A stretch of 64,000 nt of DNA from Syntrophobacterales bacterium. GTDB taxonomy: Bacteria > Desulfobacterota > Desulfobaccia > Desulfobaccales > 0-14-0-80-60-11. Numbering within the stretch: the stretch's first letter is position 1; every line of letters begins with the position of its first letter. Position numbers and translations under genes: made by a program. Where the stretch lies: contig JALNYP010000012.1 of assembly GCA_023229795.1 (NCBI GenBank), positions 1 through 64,000 of the forward strand. The letters are read 5' to 3'. The notes under the pieces were generated by a model that saw only the letters and a list, made by a program, of their open reading frames with translations, made no database searches and was not told where the DNA came from. Positions 8,890-15,972 of the stretch are shown here, piece after piece.

Positions 8890-8906
8890 GGTGCGCGGTG
8901 CGCACC
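8890..8906. repeat. REP-like hairpin between tail genes
   Basis: Perfect inverted repeat GGTGCGC / GCGCACC with a three-base loop, directly followed by CCTACG. It lies in the 105-base gap after the giant tail gene. No T run follows, so it is not a typical intrinsic terminator; it looks like a dispersed palindromic element. Confidence 0.6.
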
Positions 8907-8917
8907 CTACGTCAACT

Positions 8918-8945
8918 TTGAACCTTGAATCTTGAACTTTGAACC
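8918..8945. repeat. Four tandem heptamers TTGAAYY
   Basis: The 28 bases consist of TTGAACC, TTGAATC, TTGAACT and TTGAACC in perfect head-to-tail order. They lie just upstream of the ribosome binding region of the gene at 8964. Function unknown; such heptamer runs are prone to copy-number change. Confidence 0.8.
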
Positions 8946-8963
8946 AATCGAGCGAGGTAATCC

Positions 8964-10019
8964 ATGTCTCTGATGTACCTTCCCCAGGCCAAATGGGGCA
9001 GCGGCACCGGCCGCCAGGTTATTTTGAAAGGCGATTTCGCCAAACTGGAAGCCGCGGTGCTGGAAGGCTTCGAACTTACCCGGCCGCCCGCTCCGGAATA
9101 CGTGGACAGCGCCACGGTGCAAGTCAAGGCCACGGCCGACTGCAAGGCCGGGGTGATGCTGTGCGGCTTTCCCTCCCCCCTGGCCCGGGGCCAGTGGGTG
9201 GCTGGAGGGCTGAGCGACGGCCGCTACCGGGAGAACGCCGCGCCGGTGAGCCTCAACCTGGCCACCGCCGGGCACCTTTGGGGGTCCGAGAAAGCCAACC
9301 AGTGGTATGCCGTCTATGCCATCGCTGCGGCGAGTGACGCCATCTTTGCCCTGAAGGCTATGCCGGTGCTGCGGGTGGCTTCCCAGGACAGTCAGGTGAT
9401 CACCCTGAGGAACAACGCCAATGGGGCCAATATCGGCTACGGGTTCACCGCCAACGAACTGGCCGGGGCCGGCCTGCTGATCCTGAGCGGGGCCTCCCGG
9501 GGGCTGATCCGGAACCTCATCGCCAACAACGACGACAACGCCACCGCCGGCACCCTCACCTATGGCGGCACAGCCCTGAGCCTGGCCCAGGGGGATTGGG
9601 GCATCGTCCTGCCTTCCACCAATTTCCTCTATCTCGGCATGATGTTGAACGATGCCGACAGTAATCTGGCGCCCTTTTACCAGGAGGCCGGGTTCACCAG
9701 TTACCGGTCCCCGCGGCAGCTATTCGCCGGTCCCATCAACGGCTACACCCTGATGGACCTGGGCCTGGCGGCGCCGCCCACCGCCTGCCGGGTGGAGGGC
9801 TATGCTGCGGCCGCCAACGGCTACGATGTGAAGCTGGCAGTGTCCTATGACGGGGCCAACCCGGCCCTGGTGGTGCATGCCTTGCCGCCGGCTACGGTGT
9901 TCCAGGGAGAGCGGGGGGCCATCCCCTTTGCCTGCCGGGTGCCGGATGGCGGCCGGGTCTATCTGAACAACGACAACACCGCCAATCAGGCGGTCAAGAT
10001 CACGGGCTGGAGGGAATGA
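8964..10019 (+). CDS. Putative tail appendage/virion structural protein
   Basis: 351 residues, ATG at 8964 after GAGGTAA. Soluble, no signal peptide or membrane segment. It is rich in Gly, Ala, Asn and small-residue beta patterns (LRNNANGANIGYGF, NDDNATAGTLTYGG, YLNNDNTANQAVKI), typical of fibre or capsid-decoration proteins. It follows the hub genes and precedes the holin-like gene, with which it overlaps by four bases, so it is translated within the same operon. I do not recognise a named family; the structural role is inferred from location and composition. Confidence 0.45.
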   Translation: MSLMYLPQAKWGSGTGRQVILKGDFAKLEAAVLEGFELTRPPAPEYVDSATVQVKATADCKAGVMLCGFPSPLARGQWVAGGLSDGRYRENAAPVSLNLATAGHLWGSEKANQWYAVYAIAAASDAIFALKAMPVLRVASQDSQVITLRNNANGANIGYGFTANELAGAGLLILSGASRGLIRNLIANNDDNATAGTLTYGGTALSLAQGDWGIVLPSTNFLYLGMMLNDADSNLAPFYQEAGFTSYRSPRQLFAGPINGYTLMDLGLAAPPTACRVEGYAAAANGYDVKLAVSYDGANPALVVHALPPATVFQGERGAIPFACRVPDGGRVYLNNDNTANQAVKITGWRE

Positions 10020-10285
10020 TGAATCTGCAAGGCAAGAAAACCTATATCACCGCGGCGGTGGTGGCTCTATCCAGCTTTGCCCTGGCCATGGGCTGGCTGA
10101 CCAAGGAACAGTACCAGGTGATCATCGGCCTGTTGGGTTCCCTGGGACTGGCGGCGCTGCGCTCCGGTGTGAGCAAGGCCACCACGGATGAGGCCAGAGC
10201 CGGCGGTGGGGCCGAGCGGGCGGCCGTCCCCGCCGAGTCCGGCGGGCTGTCGGGCGCGACCTCGGTGGAAGCCTCCAAGGGATGA
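10016..10285 (+). CDS. Holin-like small membrane protein
   Basis: 89 residues. The start ATG at 10016 overlaps the preceding stop (aatgatga), indicating translational coupling; a second in-frame ATG follows at once. The pattern LQGKKTYITAAVVAL ... WLTKEQYQVIIGLLGSLGLAALRSG gives two hydrophobic segments (about 9-26 and 34-48), and 'GKKTYI ... LAALR' is typical of small phage holin-type proteins. The C-terminal 35 residues are Ala/Gly/Glu-rich and soluble. Small size and location at the end of the tail module support a lysis or membrane role; no endolysin gene is visible next to it. Confidence 0.55.
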   Translation: MMNLQGKKTYITAAVVALSSFALAMGWLTKEQYQVIIGLLGSLGLAALRSGVSKATTDEARAGGGAERAAVPAESGGLSGATSVEASKG

Positions 10286-10349
10286 ATCAGGCAAGGGGCG
10301 GGCCTTTGGGCCCCGTCCCGGCGCAGCATGGGGATCTGTGGATAGCCAT

Positions 10350-10613
10350 ATGAATTACCAGGACTTAAGTGTGCATGTGGGGGCTTTGGTGTCACTCCTG
10401 GGCGTCTTTGCGGGGGTGAGCGCCCTCCTGTTGTGGCGCATGCTGGTGCGCATGGAGAAGAAGCTGGACGAGTTGGCGAACCATTTTTGCGTCTGCCGCC
10501 AGGAACTGGCGGATCGCTTCGTGCCGCGCTTCGAACACGAGGTGGAGCACCATGGCCTCTGGGAAGCCTTTAACTACCATGGCCATGATATGCGGGGCAG
10601 GGTGGTCAGATGA
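10350..10613 (+). CDS. Small membrane-anchored protein, XhlA/holin-accessory-like
   Basis: 87 residues from ATG 10350; the longer upstream open frame (from 10188) runs through the previous gene and is not credible. One membrane segment at about residues 10-31 (ALVSLLGVFAGVSALLLWRM), then a short charged helix (RMEKKLDELAN) and a Cys pair (CVC), followed by a soluble Arg/His/Glu-rich tail. This layout resembles haemolysin-XhlA-type accessory proteins that work with holins, but the match is only architectural. It is the last gene of the tail module. Confidence 0.45.
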   Translation: MNYQDLSVHVGALVSLLGVFAGVSALLLWRMLVRMEKKLDELANHFCVCRQELADRFVPRFEHEVEHHGLWEAFNYHGHDMRGRVVR

Positions 10614-10667
10614 CCGACGCGCGGGCGGATTGCCTGGTTGGAGGCGCATTCGACTATCTTTGGTAGC

Positions 10668-10685
10668 CGCAGGCTTTAGCCTGCG
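10668..10685. repeat. REP-like palindrome 1 at the module edge
   Basis: Perfect 8-bp inverted repeat CGCAGGCT / AGCCTGCG with a two-base loop. It sits in the 318-base gap between the tail module and the AT-rich island. No T run follows. Confidence 0.7.
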
Positions 10686-10759
10686 CCTGCACCAGCGAGA
10701 CGCCTGGGCCACCATTTGATGGCGAAGTTATAAAGAAATCTGAACCATAGAGGCGTAGG

Positions 10760-10781
10760 GGGCGGACCTATGTGTCCGCCC
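10760..10781. repeat. REP-like palindrome 2 at the module edge
   Basis: Perfect 8-bp inverted repeat GGGCGGAC / GTCCGCCC with a six-base loop CTATGT. 'Ggcggac ... gtccgcc' palindromes are a common class of dispersed intergenic repeat in bacterial chromosomes; whether it is repeated in this genome cannot be judged from one window. Confidence 0.7.
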
Positions 10782-10866
10782 GCTTAATTAGGGCGCATAG
10801 GCAGGTGCACCATCCTAATTTACACTATTGCAATTGAGACTCATTTATTTTAAAATACTCTTAGCC

Positions 10867-10894
10867 TTGACATTCTGCTAAAAATGCCTAAGAT
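10867..10894 (+). promoter_or_regulatory. Predicted sigma-70 promoter of the AT-rich island
   Basis: TTGACA at 10867-10872, 16-base spacer, TAAGAT at 10889-10894; 38 bases upstream of the ATG at 10932. The perfect -35 box and the AT-rich surroundings make this the only strong promoter seen between the tail module and the island. Confidence 0.5.
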
Positions 10895-10931
10895 TTTCAT
10901 TACACTCTAAATTAAGGATAAGCCTTCTCCT

Positions 10932-11960
10932 ATGACGACTTTGGCGGCTTTGGCAACAAAAGATGCCCTCGTTCTGGGATGCGATAGCCTGGGATCAGTA
11001 ACTAAATGGATGTTAGATCCATTTATTCTACTTGGTGAATTTTTTGATCCACAGGAAGGTTATAAGCTTAAAGTTGATAAAGATGGCACTCCACTTTTAA
11101 AAAAATTTGATGATGTTTATAAAAAATCGGAGTTAATTCCATATTACCATATGACTCACGTTTCAAAATTATTTTCCCTTGAGCCACTGGGAATGGGTGT
11201 AATGGCAACGGGCATTGCTTCAATTGGAAACAGAACCATAAAAAGTTTAATTCGTGAATTTAAAGTAAGTGAATATGCTTTTACTAAAGACGGAATGAAT
11301 TCAACTGATTATACCGTAGATAGTATTGCACAAGCGCTGTTAAAATTTATTGTTGGATATTATGAGATAGAATATTTACAGTGGACCTCTAAGCCAGAAT
11401 TGGAATTTATGATCGGAGGCTATGATAAAACAAAACAGGTTCCAGATATTTATAGAATATTCGTTAATGAAAACAAAATACAACATATTTTTCAAGGGGA
11501 AGCACCATTCGGAATAGCATTCGGTGGGCAGATGGACGAAATTCAGAGAATTGTTTTTGGAACAGATTGGAGAAACAGAATACAGTTAAATGATAGAGCT
11601 AACAAGCTTCTTGAAAAATACCGGAATTTGCTACAGGAGTACCTAAAAGGAAAAGGAATTGTTGAAGAGTTGCCCCAAATTGATAATTTTCACGACGAAC
11701 TTTCACTTTTTAAGGATTGGAATCTAACTCAATTTGAGGCTAATTGGGGAGATTTTTCAAATCAAAATGCAATTGAGTGCGTCAGTTGGTTTGTTGGAAT
11801 AATGATAAAGTCACACGAGTTTAGAAGTCACCTTCCTATGGTAGGTGGAAAAGTACATTTGGGTTTAATAACAAAAGATAGGGGTTTTAATTTCATATCA
11901 AAGGAAGAATACATACACGAAGGGCATGAGACGCCCATGGAGGAATTACGAAATGAATGA
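10932..11960 (+). CDS. Proteasome-like Ntn hydrolase with internal insertion (AT-rich island)
   Basis: 342 residues. The N-terminus MTTLAALATKDALVLGCDS matches the proteasome-beta/HslV pattern: a Thr exposed by removal of Met1 as nucleophile, and Asp18 (Asp17 after Met removal) in 'G-x-D-S'. The usual Lys33 region seems displaced to Lys79 (HVSKLFSL), followed by GMGVMATG, implying an insertion of about 45 residues after the first strands. It has no propeptide, like HslV and Anbu, and exceeds their usual 170-250 residues. No unfoldase (HslU, Mpa) gene is nearby. Base composition is far more AT-rich than both flanks, pointing to acquisition. It overlaps the next gene by eight bases. Function unknown; a self-activating peptidase in a defence or phage-carried role is only a hypothesis. 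Confidence 0.55.
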   Translation: MTTLAALATKDALVLGCDSLGSVTKWMLDPFILLGEFFDPQEGYKLKVDKDGTPLLKKFDDVYKKSELIPYYHMTHVSKLFSLEPLGMGVMATGIASIGNRTIKSLIREFKVSEYAFTKDGMNSTDYTVDSIAQALLKFIVGYYEIEYLQWTSKPELEFMIGGYDKTKQVPDIYRIFVNENKIQHIFQGEAPFGIAFGGQMDEIQRIVFGTDWRNRIQLNDRANKLLEKYRNLLQEYLKGKGIVEELPQIDNFHDELSLFKDWNLTQFEANWGDFSNQNAIECVSWFVGIMIKSHEFRSHLPMVGGKVHLGLITKDRGFNFISKEEYIHEGHETPMEELRNE

Positions 11961-12165
11961 AAATGTGAAATATATGACAGTAGAAGAGTGCAAACTTTAT
12001 AGAGAATTGGCTGCAAAACATGACGAATCTGTACTTACAATGTCAGTATCCCTTCCATGTTTTCAACCACATTCGAAGGTTAAAAATTCATCGGGAAACA
12101 AAGCTAAAAAGTCTAACAAAACTCCAACTCATTTAATACAGCACCTTATGAATGATCCAGCCTAA
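11953..12165 (+). CDS. Small basic partner protein of the Ntn-hydrolase island
   Basis: 70 residues from ATG 11953, eight bases inside the end of the hydrolase gene (ATGAATGA junction) and eight bases after GGAGGA, so it is translationally coupled. The N-terminal half is a helix with alternating acids (TVEECKLYRELAAKHDE); the C-terminal half is Lys/Ser/Asn-rich (KVKNSSGNKAKKSNK). No membrane segment, one Cys in each half. No family recognised. Coupling suggests it is made in proportion to the hydrolase and may be its substrate, regulator or adaptor. Confidence 0.5.
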   Translation: MNENVKYMTVEECKLYRELAAKHDESVLTMSVSLPCFQPHSKVKNSSGNKAKKSNKTPTHLIQHLMNDPA

Positions 12166-12191
12166 GGTCTCTGAACTCCAATCATTAAATA

Positions 12192-12220
12192 AGAACCGCC
12201 TAAGGGCGGTTCTTTTATTT
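12192..12220 (+). terminator. Intrinsic terminator of the island operon
   Basis: Stem AGAACCGCC / GGCGGTTCT (9 bp, loop TAAG) followed by a T-rich run. It lies 26 bases after the stop of the 70-residue gene and closes the two-gene unit. Confidence 0.85.
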
Positions 12221-12257
12221 GCATATAGATAGAAAGTTATTTTAGTTTTCTCTCTTT

Positions 12258-12502
12258 ATGATCGTGAACGATGGAAGCCCTAACCGGCAAAATCTGACTA
12301 TGCGTATGCAGATGCGCCGCTTCACTCGGCTAACAAATGCATTTAGTAAGAAACTGAACAACCTCAAGGCAGCCGCCACCCTGCATTTCGCCCATTATAA
12401 TTTTGTCCGGTTCATAGTTCACTTCGTGTCACCCCGGCCATGGCCGCGGGCATCACCGATCACCTGTGGTCAATCTCAGAGCTTATGCGAGAGGCAAATT
12501 AG
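12258..12502 (+). pseudogene. C-terminal remnant of an IS1-like transposase
   Basis: The first frame gives RQNLTMRMQMRRFTRLTNAF and then LHFAHYNF, a pattern well known from the C-terminus of IS1-like DDE transposases. After about 12403 the matching sequence moves one frame: CPVHSSLRVTPAMAAGITDH, then a short tail to TAG at 12500-12502. A single-base loss in the T4 run near 12401-12404 explains the break. No 5' two thirds and no terminal inverted repeats are seen, so the element is dead. The in-frame 90-residue open frame over it is not a gene. Confidence 0.75.
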
Positions 12503-12578
12503 GACAGTACCCAGCCGCCCCCAGGGTTGACGGTCAGGGGTTTTTCTGATAGGCCTTGCATAGTAAGGGACAGCTGGC

Positions 12579-13190
12579 ATGAACCTCTTAGACCTGGGAA
12601 TCATCGTGCTTCTGGGCTTGATCGCCTTAAGGGGCTATTATCGGGGCCTGTTTCAGGAGCTGGCGGTCCTGGTGGGGGTGGTGGGCGGCATAGTGGTGGC
12701 GGCCCATACCTACCTCCGCCTGGCGGTGCTGCTGCAACCTTGGATTACTGACCCGCTCTACGCCAGGGGGATCGCCTTCGGAGCCTTGTTTGTGGCGGTT
12801 TACTGGCTTACCCGGCTGGTGGCTCATTTTCTCCAACGGGTGCTCTACCATCTCTACCTGGATTTCTTCGACCGAGTTCTGGGCGGGACCTTTGCCCTGG
12901 CCAAGGGCGCGCTCCTCATCGGCTTCGGCCTGATGTTCCTGGGGGTGTTCATCCCCAAAAACTCCCACCTGCTCCAGGGCTCCGTCGCCGCTCCCCATCT
13001 GGTTTATTTCTCCCAACAGTCCCTGGGGTTGCTACCCCCGGATTTCAAGCAACGGCTCAAAGAGTATCTGAAGGAGTGGCAGCGGCCCCGGGAAAAGCAC
13101 CAGGCCGAAGGGGCCGGGGTGCGAGAGGATCAGGACCCTCAGCCTCCGGCCATCCTCAGGCCCTCCCGGGGCCGGTGGCCCGGGGCCTGA
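12579..13190 (+). CDS. cvpA: CvpA family inner-membrane protein
   Basis: 203 residues, ATG at 12579. Four hydrophobic segments (about residues 5-22, 27-48, 66-85, 105-127) and the family-like start LLDLGIIVLLGLIALRGYYR, where a G-x-x-RG-x-x-(R/K)G-type turn precedes the second helix. The C-terminal 40 residues are charged and Pro-rich, presumably cytoplasmic. CvpA proteins are linked to colicin V production, envelope homeostasis and septal processes; the biochemical role is unsettled. It precedes mazG by 37 bases and may be cotranscribed with it. Confidence 0.8.
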   Translation: MNLLDLGIIVLLGLIALRGYYRGLFQELAVLVGVVGGIVVAAHTYLRLAVLLQPWITDPLYARGIAFGALFVAVYWLTRLVAHFLQRVLYHLYLDFFDRVLGGTFALAKGALLIGFGLMFLGVFIPKNSHLLQGSVAAPHLVYFSQQSLGLLPPDFKQRLKEYLKEWQRPREKHQAEGAGVREDQDPQPPAILRPSRGRWPGA

Positions 13191-13227
13191 ACCGGCGGGA
13201 ATCCTTTCCCTTCTGGAGTTTACCGAC

Positions 13228-14028
13228 ATGACCGGCAATAACGGCGATCCGGGCGCGGCGCTCAATGAATTCGTAGCTATTGTCCGGCGGCTGCGAGGCC
13301 CGGGCGGCTGCCCGTGGGACGCCCAGCAGACCCCGGAGACCTTGAAGACCTATGTCCTGGAAGAAGCCTATGAATTGATCGAGGCCCTGGATAAGGGGGA
13401 CCCTCCCCACATCAAAGAGGAACTGGGGGATCTCCTCCTCCACCTGGTATTTCTGAGCGATCTCTATGAGGAGCAGGGGCATTTTTCCCTGGCGGAGGTA
13501 ACCGCGGGCATTGCGGCCAAGATGATCCATCGGCATCCCCATGTGTTCGGGGACGCCAAGGCCGAAACCCAGGAGGAACTGCGCCGCATCTGGCAGCAGG
13601 CCAAACTTAAGGAGGGCAAGACTCCGGCCTCCCTGGGCAAGGTCTCGCCGGCGCTGCCGGCCCTGGTCCAGGCCCAGCGGTTGGGGGAGGCCGCGGCCCG
13701 CATGGGGTTTGATTGGCCCAACATCAAGGGCGCCCTGGAAAAGGTGGAAGAAGAATGGCAGGAGTTCCGGGAGGCCCTGGCCCAACCTGCCACCCCCGCC
13801 TGGGAGGAAGAGCTGGGAGACCTGCTCTTTTCTCTGGTCAATGTGGCCCGTTTCCTTAACATCGACTCCGAAGGGGCTCTGAGGCGCACCATCTTTAAGT
13901 TCGTCAAACGCTTTAACGTGGTGGAGCGCACCCTGGCCAAGGCGGGCAAGACCCCGGAGACCGCCACCCTGGAAGAGATGGACGCCATTTGGCAAGCCTG
14001 CAAACAGGCCAAAGCCCCGTCTCCGTGA
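13228..14028 (+). CDS. mazG: Nucleoside triphosphate pyrophosphohydrolase MazG
   Basis: 266 residues, the usual length of the two-domain enzyme. Starts at ATG 13228. The N-terminal signature CPWDAQQTPETLKTYVLEEA is diagnostic. Both halves carry the metal-binding acidic pattern: LEEAYELIEAL with EELGDLL in the first (residues about 47-72) and VEEEWQEF with EELGDLLFSLVN in the second (about 170-205). The enzyme hydrolyses NTPs to NMP and pyrophosphate, cleaning aberrant nucleotides and modulating stress nucleotide pools. It lies between cvpA and the kinase operon. Confidence 0.92.
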   Translation: MTGNNGDPGAALNEFVAIVRRLRGPGGCPWDAQQTPETLKTYVLEEAYELIEALDKGDPPHIKEELGDLLLHLVFLSDLYEEQGHFSLAEVTAGIAAKMIHRHPHVFGDAKAETQEELRRIWQQAKLKEGKTPASLGKVSPALPALVQAQRLGEAAARMGFDWPNIKGALEKVEEEWQEFREALAQPATPAWEEELGDLLFSLVNVARFLNIDSEGALRRTIFKFVKRFNVVERTLAKAGKTPETATLEEMDAIWQACKQAKAPSP

Positions 14029-14084
14029 AGCCGGGGGCCGCTTCCGGCCCTCTGGCGGAGGTGACTTTTTCGCTGGATGAATTC

Positions 14085-14113
14085 TTGTCAAGACCGGGAT
14101 AAGGTGATAGATT
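14085..14113 (+). promoter_or_regulatory. Predicted sigma-70 promoter of the kinase operon
   Basis: TTGTCA at 14085-14090, 17-base spacer, TAGATT at 14108-14113, 26 bases before the kinase start at 14140. The boxes match consensus at five and four of six positions. Confidence 0.4.
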
Positions 14114-14139
14114 TAACAAATTTAAGGGGTTAATGAGAC

Positions 14140-15972
14140 ATGCCATACCGCCGGTCCCGGGGTTCCATCTCCCTGCCCTTAGTTACCCTGGCTATTCTGG
14201 CCGGCGCCATCCTGTTATCCGTCCTGTTTTATACCTTCTGGCAGCGGCTTAACCGTCAGGTGGAAGTCATTCTCCAGGATCAGTTCAACCAGCAGCAACT
14301 CTTCCTGGCCCGCAAAATCGCCGACAACGTCGAGTCCTACTTTGATTTTGTGGAAAATGCCCTGATGGGCTATGCCGGGCTGTTCCAGACGACCCCGCTC
14401 AATGACCCGGAGATGGACGCCGCGCTCATGGAAAGGTTTGCCCGGCATCAGCGCTTCGGTATCCTGGAAATCCGCCGCTACAACGCGGCGGGAGTGGGGG
14501 TTCAGGTTTTCAGCATTTCCTCGACCCCTGCCAAACCCGCCAGCCTGACGCTGCCTCCACTTTTTCTTGACTGGGCCAAAGACCCGGCCCACCGGGGCAA
14601 GCTGTTTTTGAGCGAAACCTTCGTATATCCCGCGGCCCCCTGGAAAGGGGATAGGGTCATGCGGTTCTTGACGCCGCTCTACTTGCCCGGTTCGCCCTCG
14701 AAACTGGCCGGGGTGCTGGAGTTCTTGATCAACCCCTTTTTCATCTGCCAAAAGGCCACTGCCGATGTTCAGTCCGGCCGGACCGGCTATGCCTGGATCA
14801 TCGATCAGGACGGCGTCTTTTTGGCCCACTATGAGAAGGATTTTGTGGGGAAAGACGCCCTCAACGTCCGGATCGCGCGCAACCCCAACATTATTTTTAA
14901 GGGGCTGCGGGAAATCCAGGCCGACATCCTGGCCGGAAAGGAGGGGGTGGGCGAATACACTTCCGGCTGGCATCGCGCCCATCTCGGGATAACCCCCAAG
15001 CTGGTGGCCTACACCCCCATCAGGTTTAATAAGGGCCTGATCACCCAGGTCACCGAGGTCCAGGACCCGGCCCACAACCTTTGGGGAGTGGCGGTGGTGG
15101 CCCCGGCCGCCGAAGTCTCCGGCAGCGTGGCCAAGGTGCTCCATCAGGAATTATTCCTGGTGGGCCTGTTCTTCATCGTGGTCTTGGGGGCCAGCGGCGC
15201 GCTCATCGGAGTGGCCGTGGTCTTCAATAAGAGCCTGAGCCGCCAGGTGGAGCTCAAGACCGAGGAGTTGTTGGAGTCCCAGGAGCGTCTGCTGCACTCC
15301 GAGCGCTTTGCCGCGGTGGGGGAAGCCGCGGCTTACGTCAGCCATGAAATCAAGAATCCGTTGATGGTCATCGGCGGTCTGGCCAATCAGGTGGCCCGGC
15401 GCCTCCTGGAGGACCCGGCAGCCCAGGAAAAACTGCAAATCATCCAGAATGAAGTGAAACGCCTGGAGTCTTTCCTGGGGGACCTGCGGGATTTCCTGCG
15501 GCCGGCTTTGCCATCCAAACAGGAAGTCGACCTGAACCAGGTGATCCAGGAAGTCGGGGCCTTGATGGGAGACGCCATCCGGGAGAAGGGGGGCACTCTG
15601 GAAGAGAGGCTGGACCCGGATCTGCCGGCCATAGAGGCCGATCCCAACCAGATTAAACAGGTGTTGGTGAATTTGGTCAAGAACGCCGCGGAGGCCACGG
15701 AAGAACGCGGTAAAATCCTGGTAAGCTCGTGGTCCCGGGACGGCCAGGTCTGGTTTGCCGTCCAGGATACGGGCAAGGGGATGTCCGAGGAGGTTCTGGA
15801 TAAGATTTTTCATCCGTTTTTCACCACCAAGGATAAGGGCACCGGCCTGGGATTGGCGGTGATCAACAAGATTATTACCGATCACCACGGCGCCATTACC
15901 GTGGACAGCACTGCCGGCCAGGGCAGCACCTTTACGGTGAGATTGCCGCAAAAAGGCGCGAATGCCGCGTAA
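14140..15972 (+). CDS. Membrane sensor histidine kinase with large periplasmic Cache-like domain
   Basis: 610 residues. TM1 at about residues 12-32, a periplasmic region of about 300 residues with Cache/PDC-type features (GYAWIIDQDGVFLAHYEKDFVG, near residues 210-235), TM2 at about 338-362, then HisKA with phospho-acceptor His402 in HEIKNP, and a HATPase domain with N box (NLVKNAAEA), DTGKGM and GTGLGLAV (about 565-572). No receiver domain and no obvious HAMP. It starts a run of three overlapping genes (11-base overlap with the next), so it should feed the response regulator at 18189. The ligand is unknown. Confidence 0.9.
   Translation: MPYRRSRGSISLPLVTLAILAGAILLSVLFYTFWQRLNRQVEVILQDQFNQQQLFLARKIADNVESYFDFVENALMGYAGLFQTTPLNDPEMDAALMERFARHQRFGILEIRRYNAAGVGVQVFSISSTPAKPASLTLPPLFLDWAKDPAHRGKLFLSETFVYPAAPWKGDRVMRFLTPLYLPGSPSKLAGVLEFLINPFFICQKATADVQSGRTGYAWIIDQDGVFLAHYEKDFVGKDALNVRIARNPNIIFKGLREIQADILAGKEGVGEYTSGWHRAHLGITPKLVAYTPIRFNKGLITQVTEVQDPAHNLWGVAVVAPAAEVSGSVAKVLHQELFLVGLFFIVVLGASGALIGVAVVFNKSLSRQVELKTEELLESQERLLHSERFAAVGEAAAYVSHEIKNPLMVIGGLANQVARRLLEDPAAQEKLQIIQNEVKRLESFLGDLRDFLRPALPSKQEVDLNQVIQEVGALMGDAIREKGGTLEERLDPDLPAIEADPNQIKQVLVNLVKNAAEATEERGKILVSSWSRDGQVWFAVQDTGKGMSEEVLDKIFHPFFTTKDKGTGLGLAVINKIITDHHGAITVDSTAGQGSTFTVRLPQKGANAA

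Noticed and set aside
10188..10349. N-terminal extension of the small gene at 10350
   Set aside because: It overlaps the holin-like gene in another frame and its translation is low-complexity Pro/Arg; ATG 10350 starts the plausible membrane protein.
12258..12530. 90-residue gene in the IS remnant
   Set aside because: The frame follows the transposase only to about 12403, then departs; it is a broken fragment.
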